This document shows, piece by piece, positions 32,521 to 42,680 of a stretch of DNA of 42,680 bases; the first letter of the stretch is position 1; every line of letters begins with the position of its first letter. This stretch comes from Welwitschia mirabilis (Eukaryota > Gnetophyta > Gnetopsida > Welwitschiales): positions 98,988,806 through 99,031,485 of the forward strand of contig JBOZIK010000001.1 in assembly GCA_051453625.1 (NCBI GenBank), written 5' to 3'. The notes under the pieces are model-generated. The model ran no database searches and had not been told where the DNA came from. It saw nothing but the letters and a program-made list of their open reading frames with translations. The position numbers were made by a program, and so were the translations under genes.

Positions 32521-35394
32521 GATTTTTATCTTTTTAAGATCATTAAGGCCAGGTTCCTTATAAAGAAAGTGAGGTAAAATAATCATGCTTATTCGTGGAT
32601 CTATCAAAAATTACCTAAGATGTTTTATCTATAATTGTGATACTGATTATACAACAACTAGAATTTTTTTATTTTGAGAGAATTTGATCTTGCATGATTG
32701 CACTTGTTTGCTAGGCTAGAAAGGCCTTTTTCTTAACATGCATATTCTTCATTATTGTACACATATCTTTAGGGATTTAACATAATAAGGGATTTTTTTA
32801 ATAATATCTAATAGTGGCATGTTGATTTTAGATTCTTTAAAAACCTTTAAAGCCTCTAACTATTTCTTCTTAATGTTTTCTTTTTTAAGTTATTATGGAA
32901 ATGGTAAAGGTTCTATGTAAATGGATAAAGGATCTTTTAAAGTTTTATCCTTCTCCTTATTTTCTATGGATATTAATTCTTCTTTAGTTGTATTTTAATT
33001 AAATTGATTATTTAGTTCTTTTTTACTTTTAAAATAAATGTCTCTATATTATTCAATTGGTTAGGCTTTAATTCTTTCATGAATCTAACTTCTTTTGGGT
33101 TTTGCTATGAGATTAAAAGAAGTTTACTAGGTCTTCTTTGATTTGAAGAAGAGAAAATTTAGGTTTGAGTTTGTTAAAGTTATTGTATACTTTAAGTGTG
33201 GGTTGGATAGTCTATTCAAAATTGCTAAAGGAGAAGGAAAGTTACTTAAAAGTTTGTTAATAATCATGGATAATTTGGATTTGAGAATGGTTAGTTTAGG
33301 CTTAAGTATTCATGAATTTCATTAATAATTTCTTTAATAGAGTATATGGTAAGGGTTATTAATGGTTTAATACATAAGGACGAAAGGATGATGATGAAAA
33401 TGAGTTTCTTAATTAACATAGTTTTAATCTTGGAAATTGGTTTTTATCTAAGAAAAATTAGGACGCTTCTTTGACCTATAGTTGTAGGTATTTGAATATA
33501 GGGGATTTTTGCTACTCTAATTTTGGTGTCCTATGGCATTGACTTGTTCATTTATAATAGTTTAAAAGATGGATATGTAGGGATACTCGATTATTTCATG
33601 GAAGTATAGGTGGAAGAGGAGGCATTATGGGTTTCAAGATTAATGATTTAGATTAGGTGAAGAGGTATTTTACTCTTCTTGATAATTCATCTATTCGATT
33701 ATTGATGCTAAAGTTGTCAAACACTCTAAAAACATTGGTGAAATTAATGTATGGATAAGATCTAGAAGGTTTAATCAATATCTCCTAGTTCCTAGATCTT
33801 TCAGCTATAGTTTCAAGTTAGTCCTAAACTTCATCTAATGGAAGGCTTAAGAAGCTCCCTTTATGCATCATCTCAACTAATTATCTATTATTTTTCTGAT
33901 AATCCCTTATAAAAGAAATTAATTTCTCTACCTATATTAAATATATGTTAGGGGCATTTATAAAGTAAGTCCTTAGATTTCTTTGAGACTTGTAAGAAGG
34001 TTTCATGATCTTTTATTGATAATTCAAGATATCTCATCTTAAATCATTAGCTTTATGGTTTGGAAATAAGTTTAAAATAAATGATCTATTTAAATTAGAT
34101 TAAGTTATAATAGATAGAAGTTTAAGGTTATAGACTAAAGATTTAGGTTTTTCCTTAAGGGAGAATGAAAAAAGTATGAGTTTAATAGTGTCATTGGTTG
34201 TAGAGTATTAAGGTAGGATGGATAGCATACATTCAAAATACAAGTCAAGATATTTTGATTTTAAGCCATGAAAATAAGAAAGTAATTAAATAGTACATGT
34301 TTTAAACTATAGCCTATATGTGATCTATGTTTGGACTATGCATAGTAGGATACCTAAGCATTAAGATTCAAAGTAGCCATAAAGGGTTTATTTTAGGGGA
34401 TTATTAGAACGGCTTTATGATGTATTTTAGCTAGCATTTCAGGTTGCTTATTGACTAAGATAGTATAGATGCAAACCATTTAACAATTCCTCATTTAACC
34501 ATGATATGTTATTCTTAAAAAGATGTTAAAAGCTGGATTAGGCATTTGGATTTAATTATTATTGGAAAGATTTTTCTCTTGGGGTATCATCATGAGGTTG
34601 ATTTCTAGATGATGGCCTTTATTCTTCATTACTTTTAGCATTAAGATCCATGTCTTCATTAAAATATATTCTAATTAAAAAGCCTAATTTATCTTGGATC
34701 CATTGCATATAAGTTTTAGAAATGTTTAAGAGGAGGCCTAGAAGATAGAAAGGTGTCTAATTTTAAGAGAACTCTCAATTCAAGTTTTAGAGGTTTTTTT
34801 CATAAAAAGGTCAATGGTATGAGTTAGAGAAGTTAGTGACACTAGTTAATTTGACAAATATAGTTTGGTGAAAAGTTAAAGGTTTACAAGATTCACATAA
34901 AATGTTTGGTGTTATAGGGTTCTAGAAAAACTCAGACGAAGACAAAAACAATAGAAAACTTGAAATCAAACCTAAGAAAAATAAATCCTAAATAATCTTT
35001 TATTTTAAAAATTCATTAGAGATTATAGAAATGAAACAGAAAAAAATTAATTACTAAATTTAAAATTATAAAAAATAAAAAGGAAATAAATAAAATTAAG
35101 TTTTAATTTAGTTTTTTTCCCATTCATTAGACCTATAATACAAATATTATAATAATACAAATTTTGTTTAGATTAGAGAAGTCGAACTAAATAAAACTCT
35201 AAACTAGACTAGTTTTGGCATCACTTGAAATGGACCCATACCCACCATTGGAAAGAAAAGAAAATAAAACAAACACTATCACTAGAGAGGACCAGTAGTA
35301 ATCACTAGACATTTAAAAAATATAAAAACTAAAAAAAATAGGAAATAAAAACTATGCTACTTTTAAGAAGCTACTATGCCCTTATCCCTACTAA
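32521..35394. other. presumed gag region of the second gypsy element, unreadable
   Basis: No gag or zinc-knuckle motif was found on the minus strand. The plus-strand frame at 33143-33325 has no recognised match. Near 34907 the plus strand reads TTTGGTGTTATAGG, the same as the primer-like TTTTGGTGTTATAG on the minus strand next to 5943, so another element end may lie here. Confidence 0.4.
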
Positions 35395-36866
35395 TTCTAT
35401 TAAAAATTATTTATCTAAAAATTTGTTCTTTAAAGTATAAATGTAAACGTTAATAAAATAAACTAGGTAAAGGTTAAGTATCATTTTTTCATAGGAATAA
35501 TTAGGGTAAATTTAACAAAAGTAGCATAATTATTTTAAACTTACAATGAAAACCAAAAGAAATAAAAATAAAGAATCAAGATTTTATCAAACTTTAATCA
35601 ATGATGTAAGAAAATAAATGAGCTCCAATGGTATAGCTTAACTTATCCAATAACACATCTTCACTTGTAATGATATCCTAAATTTTTTGAAATAGAATCT
35701 TAAATTTTGAAGTCATGATGGCTTGGGTGTGGTTACATAATCTTATTCATCAGACGAATATTGGTGAATTCAGTATATCCCTTACCAAACAAAGAAAGTA
35801 AGGACAACTATACTTAAGATATATAGTTTGATAGTAAATATAACCAATAAGTCTATTTTATAGAATTTACTTGGTGTTGAAAAAAATGGATAATGTAGTC
35901 TCATATAAGGATTAAAGTACTAGTGATGTGCACTAGAAATCGAACAATGAATAACTAACTTTTATATTAAAATAATAAATGGCCTCACTTAAGGATTAAA
36001 AGTACTAGTTATATGTACTAGAAATTAAGGAATAAATAAATATCCTTAAATTAAATTAGGAAAATAAATAACATTAAAAAAGGAAGATGAAGCTAAAACA
36101 GACTCCTCAAACTAGCCTTAAAACAAGTTTGCTCATAAGGAAGGTACTTAGAAAGCCATATAAACCTAATGCTCCAGATCTTCCACTACATTTTTCAAAT
36201 CAAAGATTTTTTATAGTGAGGGCTTAAGGACCTTTTATATATGAGGGAAGGATTAGAAACCTTCGACTTGTATTGATTAGTGGTAATTACAAAATAGGAT
36301 TTACAATTTAGATGGATATAATTAGGGAGGTTATAAATTTCATTATGTAGATTTAAGAAAATTATTTATTTTCTTATTAAATTAGTGATGACATAAACTT
36401 TGAATGATGATGCTATTTACATTAGGTACAATTATCATGTGTCTTCCAAATCATCATGTGTGTCACTACTAGGTGTCATTGTCACGTGTTACTTTACTTC
36501 TTCACTATGTGTTATGAATGTTAGTGGTTACTTCTAATTTAATGTCTATCTAAGCATACATATAGACTATGATGATTTTCACATAAAGATGTTAAAACAT
36601 AGTTTTAGATGAGTTATACTCCAAAATACAAATGATGCCAATGACCTAAATAGTAATACCAATGTTTTCTGATAGATTTTCTTCATTTTTTAGGATGTCT
36701 TTCAGAAGAAAACAATTAATCTAAAATTGTTATGAAAACATTCATAATTTCATAAATCATGCTAAAATAGGTAGAATACATAATTTTATAATAAAATATA
36801 TTTTTTAAATATCTTTTTCGATGCTAAATTAATGAAATAAATGTGATTTGAATGTTAATTTTTGCA
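35395..36866 (-). mobile_element. 5' LTR of the second gypsy element
   Basis: Collinear with 26436-27903. Ends in TTTTTGCA at 36866. Blocks such as AAAGTATAAATGTAAACGTT, CTTATCCAATAACACATCTT and GATTTTCACATAAAGATGTT recur in the other LTR with small changes. Confidence 0.65.
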
Positions 36867-37513
36867 TCTAAATAATAGTATAATAATTTTTGAATGAAAA
36901 TAGTTTAATATAATCATAAATTATTTTTTCTAATGCTATAATAACAATAAAACTTTAGACTTTCATACATCCCAGTTAAAAATTAGCCATTATAATTCTG
37001 TTTTAAGTGTTATGAAATTTTCTTAATTTGCTAAGAAGGTCTTCTAGTCATTAGATCCTTGAATTACACAATGCAACATTCACAATATTTATATTTTTTT
37101 CTTTAATGTTTACCTACATGAACATCCCATTTTTATAGGATAAACATTTTAATTTTATTAGTTTTTCTTCATCATCATTAATAAAGGGTTAAAATGTCTC
37201 ATATTAGTAGGCTAGACATCCCTATACATTAGGATAGAGTTTAGTTTAGACATCTGTTTTTTTAAGGGTGGATGTCCCCATATATTGAAGCCAAGTATAC
37301 ATTTATATGCCTTCATTTTGTAGGGCAGACATCCTAATGTTTTATGCCATCTAAACTTTCATCTATTACTCTTAGTCATTTTACTTATCTTCATTAAACT
37401 TCTTTAGTATGTAGATAATCTTCTTATCTTGTTGCAAGTTCAAAGTTTTTGTTATAAAATTTAGGTGAATAATGTTGGTCTAATTATCATCATTGTAATT
37501 GGTTTCTCTAACA
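36867..37513 (-). mobile_element. right part of the split copia LTR
   Basis: Follows directly after the second gypsy element and ends TCTCTAACA at 37513, like ATTCTAACA at 2053, with CACAT following in both. Before the end, ATCATTGTAATTGG resembles GACATCAATTGG at 2030. It holds a loose repeat of AGACATCC-type blocks (37209-37335) in the position of the array in the other copia LTR. Together with 26020-26435 the length is about 1.06 kb, close to the 1.04 kb of the LTR at 1010. Confidence 0.55.
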
Positions 37514-37639
37514 CACATATCTTGTAGTACTAGGTGAAGTTATACATCACATCCCATAATACTAACTCAATAAAGGATTTCTTAATAACTCTAAAAGTTA
37601 AATAAAGATAGATATCTATAGCAAAATGAACTGCATTAA

Positions 37640-39700
37640 CTTATGATCAATCTTATCTTAGGTTAGGTACGAATATTTTTTGACCAAGTGATTTAGTCAT
37701 AATGTGGACTATATATTTTTTATTAGATAATATAGTAGTATAATTACTTATTAATGTATAACTTTTCTAATTTTATAAACCCTAACAAAAAAGTGTTTTG
37801 TCCTATCATGCTACATTGGATGTTTTATTATGCGAATAGAAGATTTATTATCAATGAAGAGCTTTATTGATTTTGGATGCTTCAAGTTTACTACTTCTAG
37901 AAGTTTTATTAACTTTTAATTTTTCTATATGCTTTGGTGAAATTATATATTCTTATTTTATAAAGAACTAAGCTATTACTTTATGACACTTAGATCATTA
38001 AGATAATGATGATGCTCCTTAAAAATAACATATCCTAATGCTGATAAGGAATTTTCCAAGTATTAGCAAAGTTTGAATGAGAATATGCCTTTAGCACAAA
38101 CCTAGAGTTTCTATTGTATGTAATACCTAAGTCGTTTTTCTTCTCTAATTAGCTTTGTAATCTCATAGTAGCATTTAGATAACTAATATTTGGTGCACGA
38201 AGATATCTACATAAGATACTACCTATGAGATATCAAGTTTAGTGTTGGTAACATAAATAAGACTACCAACTATTATTCTATATCCAATTTTATTTGCTCA
38301 TTTTAAGTTTTCATTAGTACTAGTTTATACATTCTAATTTGAAAGGTTAATCATTTTATTTGATATTTTTTAATTTAAATTTTTAAATCAAGTTTCTAAT
38401 GTATTTCCCTTGAGTTAGAAGGATTTCATTCTTTATTTTCTTAATTTCTACACAAAGGTGGAATCTGAATATAGGTAGTCCTACATTAGAAATTTTTAAA
38501 TACCTCACTTAAATATTTTTGTCTAGTTTGCATCCACTTTATTACTATCAGTTATTAAAATGTTATCTACATAAACCACTATATATGTAGATTTCTATCT
38601 AGTACATTTAATGAATAATGTGAAATCTACATCTTGATAGTTACATAGTTTAAATTCAATTATACTCAAGTAATTCATAAGTTTTATGTACCATGATTTT
38701 GGAGCTTGTTTTAGCTCATATAGTGATTTAAATAGTCTGCATAGTTTTTGTTCTTTACCTTTCATTTTAAAATACTTAGGTTACATCATACCTATTTTTA
38801 ATTTGATATCTCCATTGTGAAAGATGATTTTAATGTCTAATTAATGAATTTTCCCCCCAACTAAGGGGATCATAGTTCTGATGATAGCCCATTTAGATAT
38901 CACTATAAAGATTTCATTATATTCTAATCCTTTTTGTTGATGTAGGATACAACAAGAAGTCAACCTGTGTTTCATTCAAGAGTATTATCTACTTTATAAT
39001 TATTATAGAAAATCCATTTTTTAGGTAATATAGTATGACCTAATAGAATATTAAATAACTCTATGTACTAGTTTTTATAAGTGCATTATATTCTTCTTTT
39101 ATTGCTTGAATCTAATGATCATGAAAGAAGGCATCTTTAATAGAGATTGATTCACCATCAACTATTTGATGAAGTTTATTATAATCATTAAGAAATCATT
39201 GAGAGCTCTACCTAATTTTATTCTTTTTCTCTTCATCATCATGAGCATCTTGTAGAGTAGATTCTAACTAAGTACTTCATTTTTATCTTTGAGAGAGATT
39301 AGCATTCTGATTAGAATGATTTAATGAATTACCATTAGAACCATCTTTGTATGTGCTAGGAATAAATATTAATTCCTCTAGGTTGTATTTTGGATAAGTT
39401 ATTTTAATTAAAAGGAACTGAGAAATTTTGAAAGTGCATGGCTTCAAACTATTAAGCTGAGAATAGCTCTATGAAGTTTTAGAAAAGATGACATTATAGG
39501 AGACACTGATCTTGTAATGCTTAGAATTATACAAATTATATTATTTTTAACTAGTTAAATACCACATAAACATGTTAACAAATCAAGTGCATCAAGCTTG
39601 TCATTATTTTTAATGGGAATATGAACATAACAATTACATATAGATATATGAAAATGGATTAGAATAGGCTTATACCCATTTGTTATGCTATGTGTTATGC
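37640..39700 (-). pseudogene. copia pol remnant: integrase end, reverse transcriptase, RNase H
   Basis: Domains read right to left on the minus strand. Integrase C-terminal part near 39450-39640: NCYVHIPIKNNDKLDA. Start of reverse transcriptase near 39080-39130: IQAIKEEYNALIKT. Active-site region at about 38545-38590: YIVVYVDNILITDSNK, where the second aspartate of the YVDD box is asparagine. Linker at 38235-38290: VGSLIYVTNTKLDIS. RNase H near 37810-37860: DNKSSIRIIKHPM then HDRTKH. C-terminus at 37651-37706: IMTKSLGQKIFVPNLR. Stops and frameshifts are frequent, so it is dead. The order integrase, reverse transcriptase, RNase H identifies Ty1/copia. It ends 140-190 bases before the LTR at 37513, as expected. 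Gag and the 5' LTR are not found to the right. Confidence 0.88.
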
Positions 39701-39719
39701 TTACCAAATTTGCAAGTTA

Positions 39720-40635
39720 GGTCCCAAAACGTTATCAAGGAATGATAAGTAAACATACAAGGTATAGAATGAGTAAATATAAATTCTTAAACTTAAAGAA
39801 GAAAATGAGTTAGGAAAGACTTAAAAAGAGAAAGAGACAAGAAAAAAAATTTATGTTTTCAATATTTTAGAAATGAAATAAATAATCCAATTGATGAAAT
39901 GCAATGGAATAAATGCAAATGAAAGTGGAAATGCAATAAGATGAGAATGAAAATACTAAAATCAATCAAATAACATTTTTACTAATCTTTTATTACTCTA
40001 GTTGACCCTTATATTATATATCAAAATCATAATCAATCTAGTAAAGAATGAATTTGAGTTCAACATAAAATACAAGAAAGATAAGAGAGAGAAATACTAG
40101 AAGAAGTATCATCAATTTTATTAATTAATACTTCTTATAATATCCACTTATAAATAACAATTCCTAAATGAAGGATACATAGCCGAATTCCAAGATAGTC
40201 CTTCTCATAAGTAGATGGATCTTGTTACCCAACTTTATTCTGTATCATAAGCACTTTGACGCTAAAACATAAATGAGAAAATTAAACCCCTAAGAGGTTT
40301 ATATAGGTTTGGATAATTAAATAATTTAGCTAAAGAATAAATCAAAATAATTACATTACAATTTTACCTAAAAACAAAACTCAATTATTTGTCATTCATC
40401 AACTTTATCCTCTAGGGTTGCATCCTCTAGTGCTTTATTCTCTAATGCTTTATCCTATAGTGTTAGATAAAATATGGTTATAGGTGAAATTTGATTGCTT
40501 CCTCCTCTAATGCTTTGTCTTCTAGACGTAAGTGAAATTTGGTTGTGTGTGAAATCTAATTATTTCCTAAAATAATTCATAATTATTTCATTTTAATTCA
40601 AATTAAATTTAATTATTTATTGTGGGTTCCTAACA
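39720..40635 (-). mobile_element. probable LTR interrupting the copia integrase region
   Basis: The copia integrase frame is lost near 39700. The following sequence has LTR character: on the minus strand it would begin TGTTAGGAACCC at 40635 and has a TATA-like TATATAAACC near 40298-40306. Related blocks ATCCTCTAGTGCTTTATTCT and CTCCTCTAATGCTTTGTCTT recur at 40428-40520. The left end is not defined and no partner LTR is seen, so this could be a solo LTR. Confidence 0.35.
40298..40306 (-). promoter_or_regulatory. TATA-like box in the probable LTR
   Basis: The plus strand reads GAGGTTTATATAGG. A TATATAAA box on the minus strand in the middle of a putative LTR fits a retrotransposon promoter, but the match alone is weak evidence. 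Confidence 0.3.
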
Positions 40636-42329
40636 TTAAAAGATACAATATTTGAATTATTAAACCTATTAGAAGTTCCTGTAATCCAACCAAAAATCAT
40701 TATTAAATATGCTAAGTTTGCCATCTAACATAGGCCCCAATTGAGCGTTTGTTAGTTCTTGATAAAGTAAGTAGAAAAGCATAGAATCTAGTCAAATTAA
40801 ATAGGAGATGAAAACTAAACTTCAAGGTAATTATATTATTAAATATAAAGCATATCTCATTTTTTTTTGAGCAATAAGTTATTTAAAATAATCATGATGA
40901 AAAATATGCATTAAGTTTAAATATAAGATTTGATTCATGACAAACATAATTCCATATAAAAACTTGTTTATGAAAGATTTAGTGAATCAATTCTTGAAAG
41001 TTATATATAAATGAGTTTCCTACTAGAGTCATACATGCATTAAAATTTGAAAAATAAACAAAATAAGAAAAAGGAACTTTAGCATTCAAACAATTATAAA
41101 AGATGCATCAACAACAAGAGACAAAGTGCAGAATGAAAATACACAAGCATACAATAAGAAAGAAAAAGAAAACTAGAAAAAGAAAGATAAAGCATCATAA
41201 AAACATACATTGAATTACTTAGATCCTATATTTTAACCTTTTAAAATCTAAAACTTTATTTGAAAGAAAAAACAATGTAAATTTTCTTTTAAAATATCAA
41301 ATTAATTACTCTAATTGTATAGTCCTATGGTAAATAGAAAAAGTACAATTAGTAACTTTAAAATTATCTAACTTAATAAACAGAAGCAAACACATTACAT
41401 TAGAACGTATTCTACTTGAACTTGATCATTTACTAATAGTCTGTTATTTCTAATTAAAGATACATGATTCCTGATCAGTAAAACATCATGGTTATGTTTG
41501 AATAGCATGGATGAAAATGATAATGTACTAAATGAAATTGACATATCATAGTTATAGTTTCAAGAATCAACTTAAAAGATGACTACAAACTAAAAACACT
41601 TAATAGTATGGTAATCATGGCATACTTCAAGGTATACTTATTTTTACATTGGATTTGTCCCACTTTGATGTGCTAATTTTTGAATCACTAACATTGATTT
41701 TTATCATGAGTGGTAGGACCTATTAGATAGAGCATAGGTTCTTAAGCAACTTTGCCTATAGTGTGGTAATCCCAAATATAGATTAGAAATGATTATCAAA
41801 AGTGCTTTCATAGGATAAAATGACATTTCATTTTTCTCTTAAAAATTATTTGTCTTTCTTTATGATAAATATGAAAAGAAGCTTATGCATTATCAAAGTA
41901 CTAATAACTTGTAGCCTTAATAAAAATGAAGTTGATGAAGAAACAAAGCATACAAGATGAATAACTTAATTAAGTACATTTTCCTTTTCTAAAATGAGAT
42001 TTTATAGGCATTTAAATGCCTTTTAATTAGCCAAAATCTAATTGGTCATCCATAAATTGTAAAATCCTAAAATTCTTAAACATACTACATGATGAAAAAT
42101 TAAATTAAATGTTGAAAAATAAACTATTTAAATAATTACATTCATATAAAGGTAAGTGGTGGAAATTCCTTTAAGAAAAGATGCTCCATTAAATTAATTA
42201 ATTTAAGTAAAATGTAGTTTCTTTGCTTTGCGTTTATTTCTATACTAACAAGATAAACATTCCAACATAATTATTATATTATAATTTTTTAGAAAAATAA
42301 GGAAAAACCATATGAAAACTAATTGTGAA
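40636..42329. other. AT-rich sequence, no gene seen
   Basis: No coding frame, domain or repeat boundary could be supported on either strand. It may hold internal sequence of the element with the LTR at 39720-40635. Confidence 0.45.
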
Positions 42330-42535
42330 TGTTACATATAGACTTTTAAGATCCAAAAATTTAGCTTAAAAAATTAATTAAAATAAACTTCATTAATGTT
42401 ATAGGGTCCACAAGCTAATTTAATTGTTGTACTTATTATTCTTATCATTGAGGTATACTTATTATGAAAAATTTGTGCTACAATTTCTATTTTAAATCCT
42501 TTCATTTTGTAATAGCCATAATATTATTCTTGTTG
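42330..42535 (+). mobile_element. gypsy LTR fragment in inverted orientation
   Basis: The plus strand starts TGTTACATATAGACTTTTAA, matching the minus-strand start TGTCATGTATAGACTTCTAA of the LTR ending at 15717, and continues collinearly through TTATAGGGTCCACAAGCTAA, ATTATTCTTATCATTGAGGT and TAATAGCCATAATATTATTC. Similarity stops near 42535. Confidence 0.75.
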
Positions 42536-42680
42536 TAAATCTAATTATATTATGTTTTGTCAAATTGATGTTAAACTAATGTTTTTTGTATAGAAAATTT
42601 TGTGTATCTTGTGCAGAAGATGTTAAATTACTTGCAGGTCGAAAGATAGAACTGAAATCATCAACTTTTGAGCACTAGAA
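42536..42680 (+). mobile_element. start of a copia LTR, cut by the window edge
   Basis: TTTTGTCAAATTGATGTTAA, TTTTTTGTATAGAA and CAGGTCGAAAGATAG resemble the minus-strand start of the LTR ending at 2053 (TTTGCCAATTGATGTCAAAA, TTTTTTGTAGAA, AAAAGATAG) in the same order. The junction with the gypsy fragment is within about 10 bases of 42535. Confidence 0.45.

Larger units (their letters stand above)
26436..36866 (-). mobile_element. second gypsy element, Athila/Tat-like, nested in a copia LTR
   Basis: Two long direct repeats, about 26436-27903 and 35395-36866, align base by base (for example CATAGGGATAATTTGGATAA against CATAGGAATAATTAGGGTAA, and TTTCATAAATCATGCTAAAA in both). They act as LTRs around an internal part of about 7.5 kb with a gypsy protease remnant on the minus strand (32084-32520). 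So the 5' LTR is the right one. Right ends are TTTTTACA and TTTTTGCA. Left ends are uncertain by about 30 bases: a stricter TGTT start is at 26464 and 35424, giving 1440 and 1443 bases. A confident target duplication was not found. A SINE-like unit and a large N gap lie inside. Confidence 0.7.

Noticed and set aside
34907-34925. Plus-strand primer site with an LTR to its left
   Set aside because: TTTGGTGTTATAGG resembles a primer site, but I could not find an LTR ending at this point, nor a partner; kept only as a remark.
41680-41780. Segment with tRNA-like wording (AGTGGTAGGACCTATTAGAT...)
   Set aside because: No B box at the right spacing and no second copy found.

Overview
The window is nuclear DNA of a seed plant, most likely an angiosperm. 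It has a very AT-rich, repeat-dense intergenic background with one GT-AG spliced plant gene in it. No bacterial-type operons, CRISPR arrays, rRNA genes or intact tRNA genes are visible. I cannot name the species from sequence alone.

The only gene I consider intact is a pectin methylesterase at 10190-11885 on the plus strand. It has five exons, and the spliced reading frame is 330 codons with no interruption. It has a secretion signal and all the catalytic motifs of the family, and its exons are clearly richer in GC than the surroundings. A possible TATA box lies upstream and a possible poly(A) signal downstream.

Almost everything else is decayed transposable element. Left to right: the 5' end of a copia-type LTR retrotransposon on the minus strand (gag 1-939, primer-binding site, LTR 1010-2053); AT-rich sequence with a SINE-like copy; an orphan gypsy-type LTR (5943-8752) swollen by two tandem arrays; further SINE-like tRNA-derived units; the pectinesterase gene; a TG microsatellite and a 75-bp tandem array; a complete but dead gypsy element (13858-25706, minus) with two LTRs of about 1.85 kb, a 5-bp target duplication, a primer site, a polypurine tract and a LINE inserted in it. 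From 26020 to 37513 a second gypsy element (Athila/Tat-like protease remnant) appears to sit inside the 3' LTR of a second copia element. The pol remnant of that copia lies at 37640-39700. The right edge holds another LTR (promoter-like TATA at 40298), AT-rich sequence, and an inverted gypsy LTR fragment that runs into a copia LTR fragment.

Three runs of N mark assembly gaps. The largest (30734-31346) is flanked by an almost perfect 61-bp duplication, which suggests a scaffolding artefact. I found no convincing new biological system. The main interest lies in the nesting order of the elements, their independently evolving LTR minisatellites, a decoy primer site in one LTR family, and the survival of an intact gene in this setting. 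All alignments and identities were judged by eye.
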